Positions 45,016 through 52,496 are shown, counted from the stretch's first letter. The stretch: DNA of 64,000 nt from Croceicoccus sediminis (GCF_007570835.1 NZ_SUNC01000001.1:1648581-1712580), one strand, 5' to 3'. Notes: generated by a model not told the origin, from the sequence alone. Made by a program: numbers and translations.

Positions 45016-46182
45016 ATGCCCAAGCGAAAGCTTGACGCCGCGTTCTGCGCGAACGCAACCTGTCCACCGCCCCGAAAGCGCGTGGACTACTACGACACCC
45101 AGACAACGGGCTTCGTTCTCGAAGTCCGAGCCACCGGCGGGAAGACATATTACCTGCGCTATCAAGACGCATCAGACCGCCAAAAGCAGATGAAGATAGC
45201 CGCGTATGGCGACATCACGTTCGACCAGGCCCGGAAGCGTGCGAAAACCCTGCGATCCGAAGTCGTGCTCGGTCAGGACCCAGCCGCGAAAAAGGCGAAG
45301 CTGAAGGCCGTACCGCTGTACGGCGACTTGGCTAAGCAGCACCTGGCCGACGCGAAGACGTATCAGAAAAGCTACGCCACGACCGAGATGATCATGCGGG
45401 TGCACATCCTCCCGCGCTGGTCGAAGCTGCGGCTGGACGAAATCAAACCGCAGGCCATCAGTCAGTGGCTTGCGGAGAAAGGACAAACGCTGGCCCCGGC
45501 CACGGTCGAGAAGATGCGGGTCTTCTTCAGCCGAACGTTCGAACTCGGCCTGAAATGGAACGTGCCGGGCTGCGAGATCAATCCGGTGAAAGCCGTCTCA
45601 AAGCGAAAGTTCAACAACAAGCGCGAACGCTTCCTGACATCCGAAGAAGCCGAGAGACTGCTGAACGCGGCCGGACAGTCGGCCAACCCGCAAATGCGAA
45701 ATATCGTGGCCCTACTGCTGTTGACCGGGGCAAGGCGCAATGAGCTGCTGACGGCCGAATGGTCGAACGTGGACCTTGAAAGCCGGACCTGGTTCATCCC
45801 CGACAGCAAGACCGGTCAACCTCGGTACGTACCTCTCTCGCAGACCGCCATGGAAGTCATCGAGGCCCTGCCTCGCTTTAAGGACTGCCCTTACCTACTT
45901 CCGAACCCGAAAACGCTGAAGCCCTACGTCGGGCTGAAGACAGCCTGGGACACCGTGCGGAAGGAAGCAGGACTGCCGGACGTACGCCTGCACGACCTCA
46001 GGCACTCAGCAGCGTCCTTCATGATCAATGCCGGGGTGAACCTCTTTGCAGTCGGCAAGGTCCTCGGTCACGCCGATCATCAATCGACGATGCGGTACAG
46101 CCACCTCGCCAACGACACTCTAAGGGCGGCCGTAGAGGCAGGGGCCGCGAAGCTGCGCGGTGACCAGCCGCCGTCACTCTAA
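45016..46182 (+). CDS. int: tyrosine site-specific integrase
   Basis: A 388-residue phage-type integrase. The arm-binding N-terminus contains YYLRYQDASDRQKQMKIAAYGD and a core-binding SAM-like domain spans ~95-180. The catalytic domain has Arg in LLTGARRNELL, a Lys region at SKTGQPRYVPL, the HDLRHSAAS box, HADH, and the nucleophile Tyr in TMRYSHLA. All active residues are present, so the enzyme should work. Integrases of this type use tRNA 3' ends, matching the tRNA-Thr borders, but it lies ~8.4-9.2 kb from both. It is followed by a strong terminator. Confidence 0.93.
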   Translation: MPKRKLDAAFCANATCPPPRKRVDYYDTQTTGFVLEVRATGGKTYYLRYQDASDRQKQMKIAAYGDITFDQARKRAKTLRSEVVLGQDPAAKKAKLKAVPLYGDLAKQHLADAKTYQKSYATTEMIMRVHILPRWSKLRLDEIKPQAISQWLAEKGQTLAPATVEKMRVFFSRTFELGLKWNVPGCEINPVKAVSKRKFNNKRERFLTSEEAERLLNAAGQSANPQMRNIVALLLLTGARRNELLTAEWSNVDLESRTWFIPDSKTGQPRYVPLSQTAMEVIEALPRFKDCPYLLPNPKTLKPYVGLKTAWDTVRKEAGLPDVRLHDLRHSAASFMINAGVNLFAVGKVLGHADHQSTMRYSHLANDTLRAAVEAGAAKLRGDQPPSL

Positions 46183-46192
46183 CCTTACTTAC

Positions 46193-46253
46193 CGGTCCGG
46201 GCCCCCACGACGGGGGTTCGGACCGCTCCTTTTCATTCTTTTTTTTTTGGAAA
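46193..46253 (+). terminator. terminator after int, next to the following gene's start
   Basis: CGGTCCG (46193-46199) pairs with CGGACCG (46219-46225), with inner CCCCC/GGGGG arms and a long T-rich tail. As at 41529 and 42047, a start codon follows almost immediately (46260). Confidence 0.85.
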
Positions 46254-46259
46254 TTCGAA

Positions 46260-46537
46260 ATGACCACCACAAGAAGCAAGCAGGCCGAAGAACTACGCCC
46301 CTCTACAACGCACTGGAAGGAGCGGTCAGCAAGCACGACCTCGCAATCGTCTTGATTAAAGCATGCCTGGATGCAGGCATCGACACGGGCCCCGCAATGG
46401 TAACCACCCTCGGGGAGCTGGGCCTTAATCGTCAGCATGTCGGGATGATGCTTTCAAAGCATTGCGGCCCCCGCGCCAGCCGGAGCTTTTGGCACAAAAC
46501 CGTGGAAGGAACTTATGCGCTGCACCCCGAAGAATAA
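46260..46537 (+). CDS. small hypothetical gene, probably frameshifted
   Basis: The only ATG after the terminator (46260) reads MTTTRSKQAEEL in one frame and stops after 31 codons. The protein-like remainder (YNALEGAVSKHDLAIVLIKA, then CLDAGIDTGPAMV and GLNRQHVGMML) is in the -1 frame and runs to 46537 without its own good start. The switch point would be near CGCCCCTC (46297-46304). Either the gene is broken, or a -1 frameshift joins them. No family recognised for the ~90-residue joined product. Confidence 0.4.
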
Positions 46538-46616
46538 GCGGATTTGATAATGCACAGTATGTAAAGGGATGCATGGTAGACCGTTGTGAATCTAACGGTT
46601 TCGGGGGGAACCACTA

Positions 46617-46937
46617 ATGCGACAGATCACCATCCATCTTCTTTCGGCAACGCTCATCAGTGCATCCGCTTTGGGGGCTCCTACAGCCTACGCTCACGGT
46701 GGTGGGCTAGCGGCCGATGGTTGCCATAACGATCGTAAGAATGGCGGTAGGCACTGTCATCGCGCTCCGAGCCAGCAAACCAGCCGCTCGGGACAATCTG
46801 CACCTATGACCAGCCGCGGAGGTGCCTACCGGAACTGCACTGAGGCGCGGGCTGCTGGAGTTGCACCAGTTTTACGCGGGCAGCCAGGTTACGGCCCACA
46901 CCTTGACCGGGACAATGACGGCATTGGTTGCGAGTAG
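46617..46937 (+). CDS. exported excalibur/YHYH calcium-binding-like protein
   Basis: A 106-residue secreted protein. A Sec signal peptide ends at ...GAPTAYA-HGGG (cleavage near residue 27). The mature N-terminus DGCHNDRKNGGRHCHR is a YHYH-type metal-binding segment. The C-terminus, YRNCTEARAAGVAPVLRGQPGY followed by LDRDNDGIGCE, is an excalibur domain, with the DxDxDG calcium loop and paired Cys. Likely a periplasmic or surface Ca-binding protein. Confidence 0.8.
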   Translation: MRQITIHLLSATLISASALGAPTAYAHGGGLAADGCHNDRKNGGRHCHRAPSQQTSRSGQSAPMTSRGGAYRNCTEARAAGVAPVLRGQPGYGPHLDRDNDGIGCE

Positions 46938-47050
46938 CCCCCTCCGGAGAGCTTGGCCACTGACGGCCAACGCTGCCAAACGGGCTACCTCCGGACGCAG
47001 CGAATTCGCTGAAGCTTGAAGTCGAACGCATAGCGAAGGGCATCAAGATC

Positions 47051-47303
47051 ACAGACGATATGCGTGCCTACTTTGCCGAAAGAAGAATCAATAACGTCAT
47101 TCCGGGCCCATCAAATCGCCGTGCGAAAGTCGAGCATGGTCGGGCGCTCTAAAAAGTAGCGAAAACGCATCGAGCGCACGTTCGGTCATCTCAGGATCAA
47201 CCGCGCCATCGCCACACGCTAGGACTAACTGAAAGACAGCTTCCTAAGAATGGTCCATCTCGCCACCGCTAATTACTGGCTCAGATTTGTCCACGCCGCT
47301 TAG
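47051..47303 (+). pseudogene. decayed 3' end of an IS5-family transposase
   Basis: No open frame covers it, but translation shows the C-terminus of an IS5-type DDE transposase in two frames. The first gives DDMRAYFAERRINNVIPGPS then NRRAKVEHGRAL. The second gives RKRIERTFGHLRINRAIATR, a stop, D, a stop, LKDSFLRMVHLATANYWLRF and VHAA-stop. In intact relatives the two stops read Tyr and Gln (RYDQL). One frameshift and two nonsense changes make it dead, and the 5' part is missing. Confidence 0.8.
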
Positions 47304-47331
47304 TGCAATTCGTTACCGAAAAAGCCCTCCC

Positions 47332-47787
47332 TCAGAAAAACTCTTCGTGCTCCAGATGGCTAAGATAAAACTCATTGATTTTCATAATGCCGAGATGTGT
47401 GATGCTCACGTTTGTGATGCGGAAGTCGGTCATGGAAGGATGCCGGCGCAAAAGGCTTTGCTGCTCTAGGATCGAGATGTAGCGAGCTCCGATTGAGATT
47501 GGTACCGAAGCACTTGAGCAGATATCAGTCGTCGATACGCTACTCCGCTCTGCTTCGGCGATATAGGCATGGAGCAAGATCTCGAACGCAGGTTCGCCGA
47601 ACATTTCGCTTTCGGAAAAGATCTTTCTCTTTCTTTGCCGTGCACTGAGATCGCTGCGCGCCATTGCGACAAGCACGTCGCTCGGCCGCAATGACGGATC
47701 TTTTGAATTGGGTAGGGCGGTCTTTGCAGCACTTTTAAGCATGTGGTACCTTTGATCTACGAGTGCGCTGAGGTCGCTGATTTTCAT
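47332..47787 (-). CDS. winged-helix (MarR-like) regulator, paralogue 1
   Basis: A 151-residue protein starting MKISDLSALVDQRYHMLKSA. The core after residue 65 (MFGEPAFEILLHAYIAEAERSSVSTTDIC, then ISILEQQSLLRR and ITHLGIMKINEFY) is an HTH plus wing related to the proteins at 51250 and 53566. In this family a short N-terminal tail precedes a MarR-like fold. Its start overlaps the stop of the JAB gene (ATGA), so they form an operon. Ligand unknown. Confidence 0.7.
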   Translation of the reverse strand: MKISDLSALVDQRYHMLKSAAKTALPNSKDPSLRPSDVLVAMARSDLSARQRKRKIFSESEMFGEPAFEILLHAYIAEAERSSVSTTDICSSASVPISIGARYISILEQQSLLRRHPSMTDFRITNVSITHLGIMKINEFYLSHLEHEEFF

Positions 47788-48128
47788 GAGAAGACCACCT
47801 TGCCGTGACGAATGCTGAAGACGGCTCGCCGGCCGACGATCAAGTGATCATCGAGGATCAGATCAAGTGCATTGGTCAAAGCAACCAGCGACTTGGTGGT
47901 TCTAAGATCCTCCGCACTCGGCCTGGGATCACCCGACGGATGGTTATGAACGAGGACCATCCTTTGTGCGCCGGATTTCAGTGCAGGTTCGATGACAGAT
48001 CGATAGCTGCTACGGACTAACGCAAGTGGACCGACCGCAACGAGGAAATCGGCAAGATAGCCCGCTCTTTTGTCGAGCATAACTGCGCGGAGCTGTTCGT
48101 TATGCGCTTGGCCCATCAGGTCCACCAA
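47784..48128 (-). CDS. RadC-like JAB-domain protein
   Basis: The conserved part is the JAB metalloprotease-like fold of RadC: LVHNHPSGDPRPSAEDLRTT carries the H-x-H...S...D metal motif, followed by ALDLILDDHLIVGRR. The N-terminal HhH half of RadC is absent, as in island-borne RadC relatives (YeeS/YkfG type). There is no convincing start: TTG 48128, GTG 48125 and ATG 48116 are candidates, and the frame stays open upstream, antisense-like, through the membrane gene. It lies between the membrane-protein gene and the winged-helix gene. Role unknown. Confidence 0.7.
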   Translation of the reverse strand: MVDLMGQAHNEQLRAVMLDKRAGYLADFLVAVGPLALVRSSYRSVIEPALKSGAQRMVLVHNHPSGDPRPSAEDLRTTKSLVALTNALDLILDDHLIVGRRAVFSIRHGKVVFS

Positions 48129-48190
48129 GCACTGAGTGAAGGAAGCAGAAATCTCGCCGTCGGGATCGAAAACAGATCTAGTTCTGCCGG

Positions 48191-48622
48191 CTAGAATTTC
48201 TTTTTTGCAGTTCGCCTTCGGCTGATGGCAGAGATTGTCGCGTAGACGAGCATCAGGATAATGATCCCACTCGGCGCCGATTTCATCACGGCGTAAACCA
48301 AGCCCTCGATCTGCGGCTGAACTGCTCTTGCAAATTGAGCGGAACAGCTCAGGAGCTGAAGGGATGTTGCCCATAAAGGCCAAAACCTTGCTGACGTCAG
48401 TGCGATGGCTCCGAAGCCCACGACACCGATCATGTCGGTCACGAGACTTGCCACATCCACTGTATGATAGATTGGCGATACGACGATCGAGAGGGGGTAT
48501 TGCGCTAACGCCATCAGGCATAAGACGACCGCCCCCTGCTTCTCTGCTCTTTCGCCCAGGAGAAGGGCGAAGAGGATCGCACCGGCGAGTATAAAGAGGT
48601 AAATTGCGAAGGCGGCTGTCAT
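48191..48622 (-). CDS. four- or five-helix membrane protein
   Basis: A 143-residue inner-membrane protein. It has hydrophobic segments at ~5-22 (FAIYLFILAGAILFALLL), 30-50, 60-80, 85-100 and 115-135, and a basic tail RRRTAKKKF facing the cytoplasm. No family recognised. Lies upstream of the JAB gene on the same strand, with the next gene on the same strand 18 bp away, so a multi-gene minus-strand operon from 48955 to 47332 is likely. Confidence 0.65.
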   Translation of the reverse strand: MTAAFAIYLFILAGAILFALLLGERAEKQGAVVLCLMALAQYPLSIVVSPIYHTVDVASLVTDMIGVVGFGAIALTSARFWPLWATSLQLLSCSAQFARAVQPQIEGLVYAVMKSAPSGIIILMLVYATISAISRRRTAKKKF

Positions 48623-48640
48623 GCAGCCGCCTTCACGACA

Positions 48641-48955
48641 TTACGCTGCTATATCAAGTCCGATGTTTCCTTCTGCCGGCGGGCAGTCGCCCGTCCACAG
48701 ATCGCCGCGCTCTTCCGAAATCTTCCGCAATTCTGCGTGGGTACGGATCAGGTCGCTACGCACATCAAGTAATTTACGATGAGCTTCTGAGGTCTTGATG
48801 AGGGCGCGCTGAGCGGTATGCGCCGGGAGCTCGAGCTCGCTGTTAGCAGTCATCATGCTAACGTTCAGCTTGGCAACGTTAGCGAGCATCTGGTCCAGCT
48901 GTGTCTCGATCTCAATCAGCTGACGACCGACCCGTTCTGCGCTCAAATTGGTCAT
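48641..48955 (-). CDS. hypothetical coiled-coil protein, 104 residues
   Basis: Almost entirely helical with heptad-like hydrophobics (IEIETQLDQMLANVAKLNVSM, then HRKLLDVRSDLIRTHAELRKI), ending in an acidic Gly/Pro tail. No signal peptide and no Cys pairs. No family recognised. Probably the first gene of the 48955-47332 minus-strand operon. Confidence 0.6.
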   Translation of the reverse strand: MTNLSAERVGRQLIEIETQLDQMLANVAKLNVSMMTANSELELPAHTAQRALIKTSEAHRKLLDVRSDLIRTHAELRKISEERGDLWTGDCPPAEGNIGLDIAA

Positions 48956-49009
48956 CTCGTAATCCTTGGTCTCGGCCTTTGGCCGTGTTTGAACAAGAAG
49001 ACAGATGAC

Positions 49010-49522
49010 TTAGATCAGGGTTCCGAGTGCCTGTGCCAGAGCAACGCCGGCCACTAGCAAAATCGCCAATCCGACTGCGAGCGTCATTATAAGTGCGACG
49101 CGGCCGAGCTTACCAAACCGTTCATCAACTGCCTTCAGGACCAAGGGGCGTTCTTCTGTTTCGCCCCACCGCCAAGCGGCGGCATCCCTCAATTCAAACT
49201 CTGAACTGGTGGGCAGGTCCGTGAGCTCTATTGGCTTGGAATCGGGGGCTATTGCGACGTGTGAAGAACCACATGTGGTTTTTTCCCATATGGCTTTGGC
49301 GTTCGCATACGCTCTGGCGGCAGAAGCGCGGTCAGAAGCGTTGAGCTTATCGCGGACCGCATTGATCCGCTGGTCGACGGTGCTCGGGCTAATGCCAAGG
49401 TCTCTTGCGATTTCCTTGGACGTCTTCAGATCCAGGACACGTTCCATGACCTGATGCTGCTTGGCCGTGATGCTATCGAAAATGCGTGCATCTTCGCCGA
49501 TTTCATCAAGCGACACGCTCAT
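49010..49522 (-). CDS. membrane-anchored LuxR-type HTH regulator
   Basis: A 170-residue protein. Residues ~18-75 are a LuxR/GerE-type HTH (ITAKQHQVMERVLDLKTSKEIA, then LGISPSTVDQRINAVRDKL). A ~60-residue linker follows, and one transmembrane helix closes the chain (VALIMTLAVGLAILLVAGVAL). The order HTH first, membrane anchor last, is that of ToxR-like or small membrane-tethered regulators, and it leaves almost no periplasmic sensor domain. Target genes unknown. Confidence 0.75.
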   Translation of the reverse strand: MSVSLDEIGEDARIFDSITAKQHQVMERVLDLKTSKEIARDLGISPSTVDQRINAVRDKLNASDRASAARAYANAKAIWEKTTCGSSHVAIAPDSKPIELTDLPTSSEFELRDAAAWRWGETEERPLVLKAVDERFGKLGRVALIMTLAVGLAILLVAGVALAQALGTLI

Positions 49523-49848
49523 CGCACATCAAACTCCGGTTCAGGCATGGTAGATATCGTAGCCAATAATGAGGGGTAGAAAGCTTCGTTGCAAGGTCGG
49601 GCTATCCCTCTTGCAGAGTCGGCAAGTGGTTTCACCATCCTTGCGTCGGTTTGTGAATTACTGAACTAGCAGGGTCTTGGCCTGTTCCAGCGAATTGGAG
49701 GCAGTGGCGGAATCATCGCGCCGATGCTTGCCCCGCACGCGGTCCTCGCGCCTTGGCCAATCTACTCACCGTTCTATGGGGCCAAAGTCCATCAATGGTC
49801 GGCCAACAGGCCTGCCGGTGCTCTATTTGAGGATCTAAATTGCGAGGC
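49523..49848. other. gene-free stretch, ~325 bp
   Basis: Lies between the start of the HTH/TM gene and the end of a 56-codon gene, so it should carry the promoter of the former. The plus-strand frame at 49724-49999 looks non-coding. No repeat recognised. Confidence 0.5.
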
Positions 49849-50019
49849 CTATTTTCCGCCTTCTGCGATCAGGTCCAATGCTTCCGCAATCTTGAGAGCG
49901 GCCAGATCGAAGCCCAGTTCGTCAAGTTTCGCCAAAGATTGTGAAAGACACTCACGCAAATCCGTCAACTTTTCTTCGGTGTTAAGGTCAGTTGTATGAT
50001 TTTTCATCTTTGTCGGCAT
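49849..50019 (-). CDS. 56-residue protein, paralogue of the one at 51925
   Basis: Read on the minus strand: MPTKMKNHTTDLNTEEKLTD, then LRECLSQSLAKLDELGFDLA and ALKIAEALDLIAEGGK. The C-terminal half matches the 56-residue product at 51925-52095 (LDELGxxxAALKIAEAxDxI), and both have the same length, which supports real coding. Helical, soluble, no known family. ATG 50007 is an alternative start. Confidence 0.65.
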   Translation of the reverse strand: MPTKMKNHTTDLNTEEKLTDLRECLSQSLAKLDELGFDLAALKIAEALDLIAEGGK

Positions 50020-50259
50020 GTGGTGTCCCGGAGTAGTAATTCACGATAGCCACAACTTTAATGAAAAAGCCAGATGCCCTTTCAATATGAGCTTTCTTGT
50101 TTGTGGTTCGAACTTAGCAGAATCCGATGCGCCCAGTGGGTAACGACGATCGTTTTCCCAGCGACAGTATTTTTGGAGGAAGACATGCCTCAAATCAACG
50201 AGTGCTGAGCCCGGTCGGGTCACTTTGCGCGAAAAACGGGGCTTTTCAGATTGCTACGG

Positions 50260-50421
50260 TTAAAAAATCCAACCTGAGATGGAGACCAATGACCAGGCCA
50301 CGCTGCTGATGGTGAGCATCAGGAGAACTGCAAATTCCATCTTGAGACGACGCGGGTTTAAAACCGGCTCGGTGTTCGTGTTCTCACCTAAATCGCTTTC
50401 AGTGCGGCAAAATTCTTTCAT
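50260..50421 (-). CDS. 53-residue single-pass membrane protein (C-tail anchored)
   Basis: Starts MKEFCRTESDLGENTNTEPV, then a basic NPRRLK and one hydrophobic helix (FAVLLMLTISSVAWSLVSIS) ending GWIF. The same layout, with a polar head of ~25-30 residues then a C-terminal helix, is found at 50747 and 52181. Function unknown. The longer frame to 50463 adds residues without a better start signal. Confidence 0.55.
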   Translation of the reverse strand: MKEFCRTESDLGENTNTEPVLNPRRLKMEFAVLLMLTISSVAWSLVSISGWIF

Positions 50422-50524
50422 TTGGGCAGGTTGCGGCAATAGCCACGCCTGAGCAAGAGGCATGTGCGATCGAGTTTAGGGAAAACGGCATTTCCGTCTC
50501 GAGAAGCCGCTTTGTAAGCGAAAA

Positions 50525-50566
50525 GAGGGCTGCATCCACGGGTGATGATCCGCTTCTGCAGCCCTC
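50525..50566 (-). terminator. hairpin terminator downstream of the 50747 gene
   Basis: GAGGGCTGCA (50525-50534) pairs perfectly with TGCAGCCCTC (50557-50566). Reading leftward, TTTT follows the stem. A second hairpin (AGGAGGG/CCCTCCT, 50621-50640) lies closer to the gene in a ~180-bp untranslated stretch. Confidence 0.75.
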
Positions 50567-50746
50567 ATGACGGGTGCTCTTGAAAAGCCTATCTGGGTCG
50601 GCGGCCTTTCAACCCGTCAAAGGAGGGGTCGCACCCTCCTGTCTGATTTGCACTTCGGAGTCGTTTTCCAGGACGAACAGCCGTTATGAACAAACTTGAG
50701 CTCATTCCCTGTATTTTGTGTTGTCAGGACCAACCCCACCGGTCCC

Positions 50747-50911
50747 TCACGAGTGCTTAGCTAACGCGAACCACGCGATTATCAATGCCCAAAATACAGC
50801 GCCGAGCGTAATGACGATCAGGTGTGCAAGCTTTAACTCGAACTCCTTCTGAACCGGAATGTCGCCAGACATTTGTTGTTCAGATGCGCCATCTTCTCCA
50901 CGGACCCGCAC
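50747..50911 (-). CDS. 54-residue single-pass membrane protein (C-tail anchored)
   Basis: GTG start at 50911, chosen for a near-perfect AGGAGG seven bases upstream. The product is a charged head (RVRGEDGASEQQMSGDIPVQ) and one hydrophobic helix (HLIVITLGAVFWALIIAWFA) followed by LAKHS. The region FELKLAHLIVITLGAVFWAL resembles LKMEFAVLLMLTISSVAWSL of the 50260 product. The open frame continues upstream to 51109 but has no better start. Confidence 0.65.
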   Translation of the reverse strand: MRVRGEDGASEQQMSGDIPVQKEFELKLAHLIVITLGAVFWALIIAWFALAKHS

Positions 50912-51048
50912 GTGTACTCCTCCTCTACGCAAACCCAACCACCAACAGGACTGCGAGCGGACATCTGCGTCAACTATGCCGCAAAGTCCATGACCTTGTT
51001 GAGTTATTTCCTCGAAAATGGTCCGATGTAGGCTGACGATCAAAGAAC

Positions 51049-51192
51049 CTATAACAACCCTGCAAGTACGAGGCCCGATGCCAATCCGATCATCGCCCAT
51101 CCTAGCCATGCCGTGGGTCGATGCGTTGTGCGAGCGATTAGTACGACAGCGAAGCCGAACATCAGAAAGCCTACTATAAGGAGGTCTGGCAT
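51049..51192 (-). CDS. 47-residue two-helix membrane protein
   Basis: MPDLLIVGFLMFGFAVVLIA, then RTTHRPTAWLGWAMIGLASG and LVLAGLL. Two hydrophobic helices are joined by a short basic loop, a helical-hairpin shape typical of small membrane proteins. Found by translating the minus strand between 51250 and 50911. Function unknown; lies just downstream of the winged-helix gene at 51250 on the same strand. Confidence 0.55.
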   Translation of the reverse strand: MPDLLIVGFLMFGFAVVLIARTTHRPTAWLGWAMIGLASGLVLAGLL

Positions 51193-51249
51193 GGCGAAAA
51201 CGGGCTTTTCATGGATCTAGTCTTGGGAGCGCGCGACGTGACCCCGACC

Positions 51250-51711
51250 TCACGTCGAAGTGATGACCTTTCGAACGAAATAGTCGGTGATCCTCATGTG
51301 CCCGGTTTGGGTCAGGACGATATTGAGCATTCGACCGTCGTCAGACTGCTCCTTCGTGATCAGGCCAGCTTTCTCCAGCACAACCAAGTGACGGTGAACC
51401 GTGCTGCGCGGAATGTCGCAGACAGCAGACAGGGCGGCACCCGAAAGCTTTTCATCCGTATACGAAGTCACATATAGTTCGAGCAGGATATCCCAAGTAG
51501 ATGCACCCAGGAAATCGGTCTTCATGACCTCCCTGCGAACCTGACGGTCGGAGATCTCGCGCTTCGCCATACGTAGCAGCTGCGGCATTTCGTCAGCCTT
51601 GGCATCCGCACCAGCCTTGTAGGGATGCTTGCGTCTTTCATCGCCGCTGTACGGCTTACCGTTCTCGTCCTTGTGAACGCTCAAGAGCCGGCCCCATTGT
51701 CTAAAATGCAA
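51250..51711 (-). CDS. winged-helix (MarR-like) regulator, paralogue 2
   Basis: A ~150-residue protein with a basic, polar N-terminal arm (KDENGKPYSGDERRKHPYKA). The winged helix is STWDILLELYVTSYTDEKLSG, then AVCDIPRSTVHRHLVVLEKA, then GLITKEQSDDGRML. This follows the R-x-WD-x-L...L(T/V)LxGxxxI scheme shared with 47332 and 53566. Only TTG starts are available (51711 or 51684; the latter has GGGG upstream), so the exact N-terminus is uncertain. Two palindromes lie upstream, likely operators. Confidence 0.75.
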   Translation of the reverse strand: MHFRQWGRLLSVHKDENGKPYSGDERRKHPYKAGADAKADEMPQLLRMAKREISDRQVRREVMKTDFLGASTWDILLELYVTSYTDEKLSGAALSAVCDIPRSTVHRHLVVLEKAGLITKEQSDDGRMLNIVLTQTGHMRITDYFVRKVITST

Positions 51712-51720
51712 TTATTATAT

Positions 51721-51773
51721 TTAAATTTCGGCATGAAAAATTTAAAGTAGTGTCGAGAAAAGTTTAACTTTTA
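51721..51773. promoter_or_regulatory. AT-rich inverted repeats upstream of winged-helix paralogue 2
   Basis: TTTAAATTT (51721-51729) faces AAATTTAAA (51739-51747), and AAAAGTT-T-AACTTTT (51759-51773) is a perfect palindrome. Both lie within 65 bp upstream of the regulator's start. An autoregulatory operator is the simplest reading. Confidence 0.5.
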
Positions 51774-51924
51774 AAGCTGAAAGGTGCGCTTCACCATTTA
51801 CAAAACTCGCCAGGTTATCACGAGTCCTGTCGTGACCAGAAATAAATTGTTTGATATCAAGTTTATATACTGGGTCCGGGCACGAAAATAACGATGTTCC
51901 TGCAGCGAATCCATTCTTCAGAAC

Positions 51925-52095
51925 TCAAGGGTGGGAGGTCTCGATTATATCGATCGCTTCTGCGATCTTGAGAGCGGCATATTCCAGTCCAAGCTCGTCC
52001 AACACATGAAGAGTCTGCGCCAGTTCGACCGTCAAGCCATCGAGCGGATTGGATTCCCTTTGGGCTGTGATCGGGTCGAAGGGCTCGTCGGTCAT
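51925..52095 (-). CDS. 56-residue protein, paralogue of the one at 49849
   Basis: Starts MTDEPFDPITAQRESNPLDG, then LTVELAQTLHVLDELGLEYA and ALKIAEAIDIIETSHP. It has the same length and same C-terminal helix as the 49849 product. No known domain. The longer upstream frame would overlap the 52181 gene. Duplicated together with regulator and membrane-peptide genes, so the cluster may have grown by segment duplication. Confidence 0.65.
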   Translation of the reverse strand: MTDEPFDPITAQRESNPLDGLTVELAQTLHVLDELGLEYAALKIAEAIDIIETSHP

Positions 52096-52180
52096 GGTGC
52101 CGTCCGCGTCTAGCCTGGAGTTTCTGTCGAAACGAAGTGCTGACCTCACGTGCTTTTCCCTAGTTCGAAGCCACTTCGAT

Positions 52181-52327
52181 TTACATCCCGGTGACAATCC
52201 AGAGCGCGTTGACGGCGGTGGCCACGACAATCGCACCGATTGCCACGACCTCCCAGCTTATCGACTTGCTGCGATTGGTGCGGTCCCTATGCGGACTTAC
52301 GCCCACGTCGAAATTCTCTGGCTTCAT
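52181..52327 (-). CDS. 48-residue single-pass membrane protein (C-tail anchored)
   Basis: MKPENFDVGVSPHRDRTNRS is the polar head, then KSISWEVVAIGAIVVATAVN and ALWIVTGM the membrane helix. Same design as 50260 and 50747. Too short for ordinary ORF detection. Function unknown; the start lies ~170 bp from the oppositely oriented LuxR gene. Confidence 0.55.
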   Translation of the reverse strand: MKPENFDVGVSPHRDRTNRSKSISWEVVAIGAIVVATAVNALWIVTGM

Positions 52328-52496
52328 GTTTAGCGACCCACGATGAAGCGGGCGAACGGCCCGCGACTTGGTGTCGACTAAGCAAAAGGTCTAAGTCCTT
52401 GCAAACGTGTTTCATTCCGTTCCGGAATGGTCTCATGCTGTTGTTTGCATCGGTATGGACCTAAGAAGGCGCAGGGCAATAACAGGGTCGCATGAT

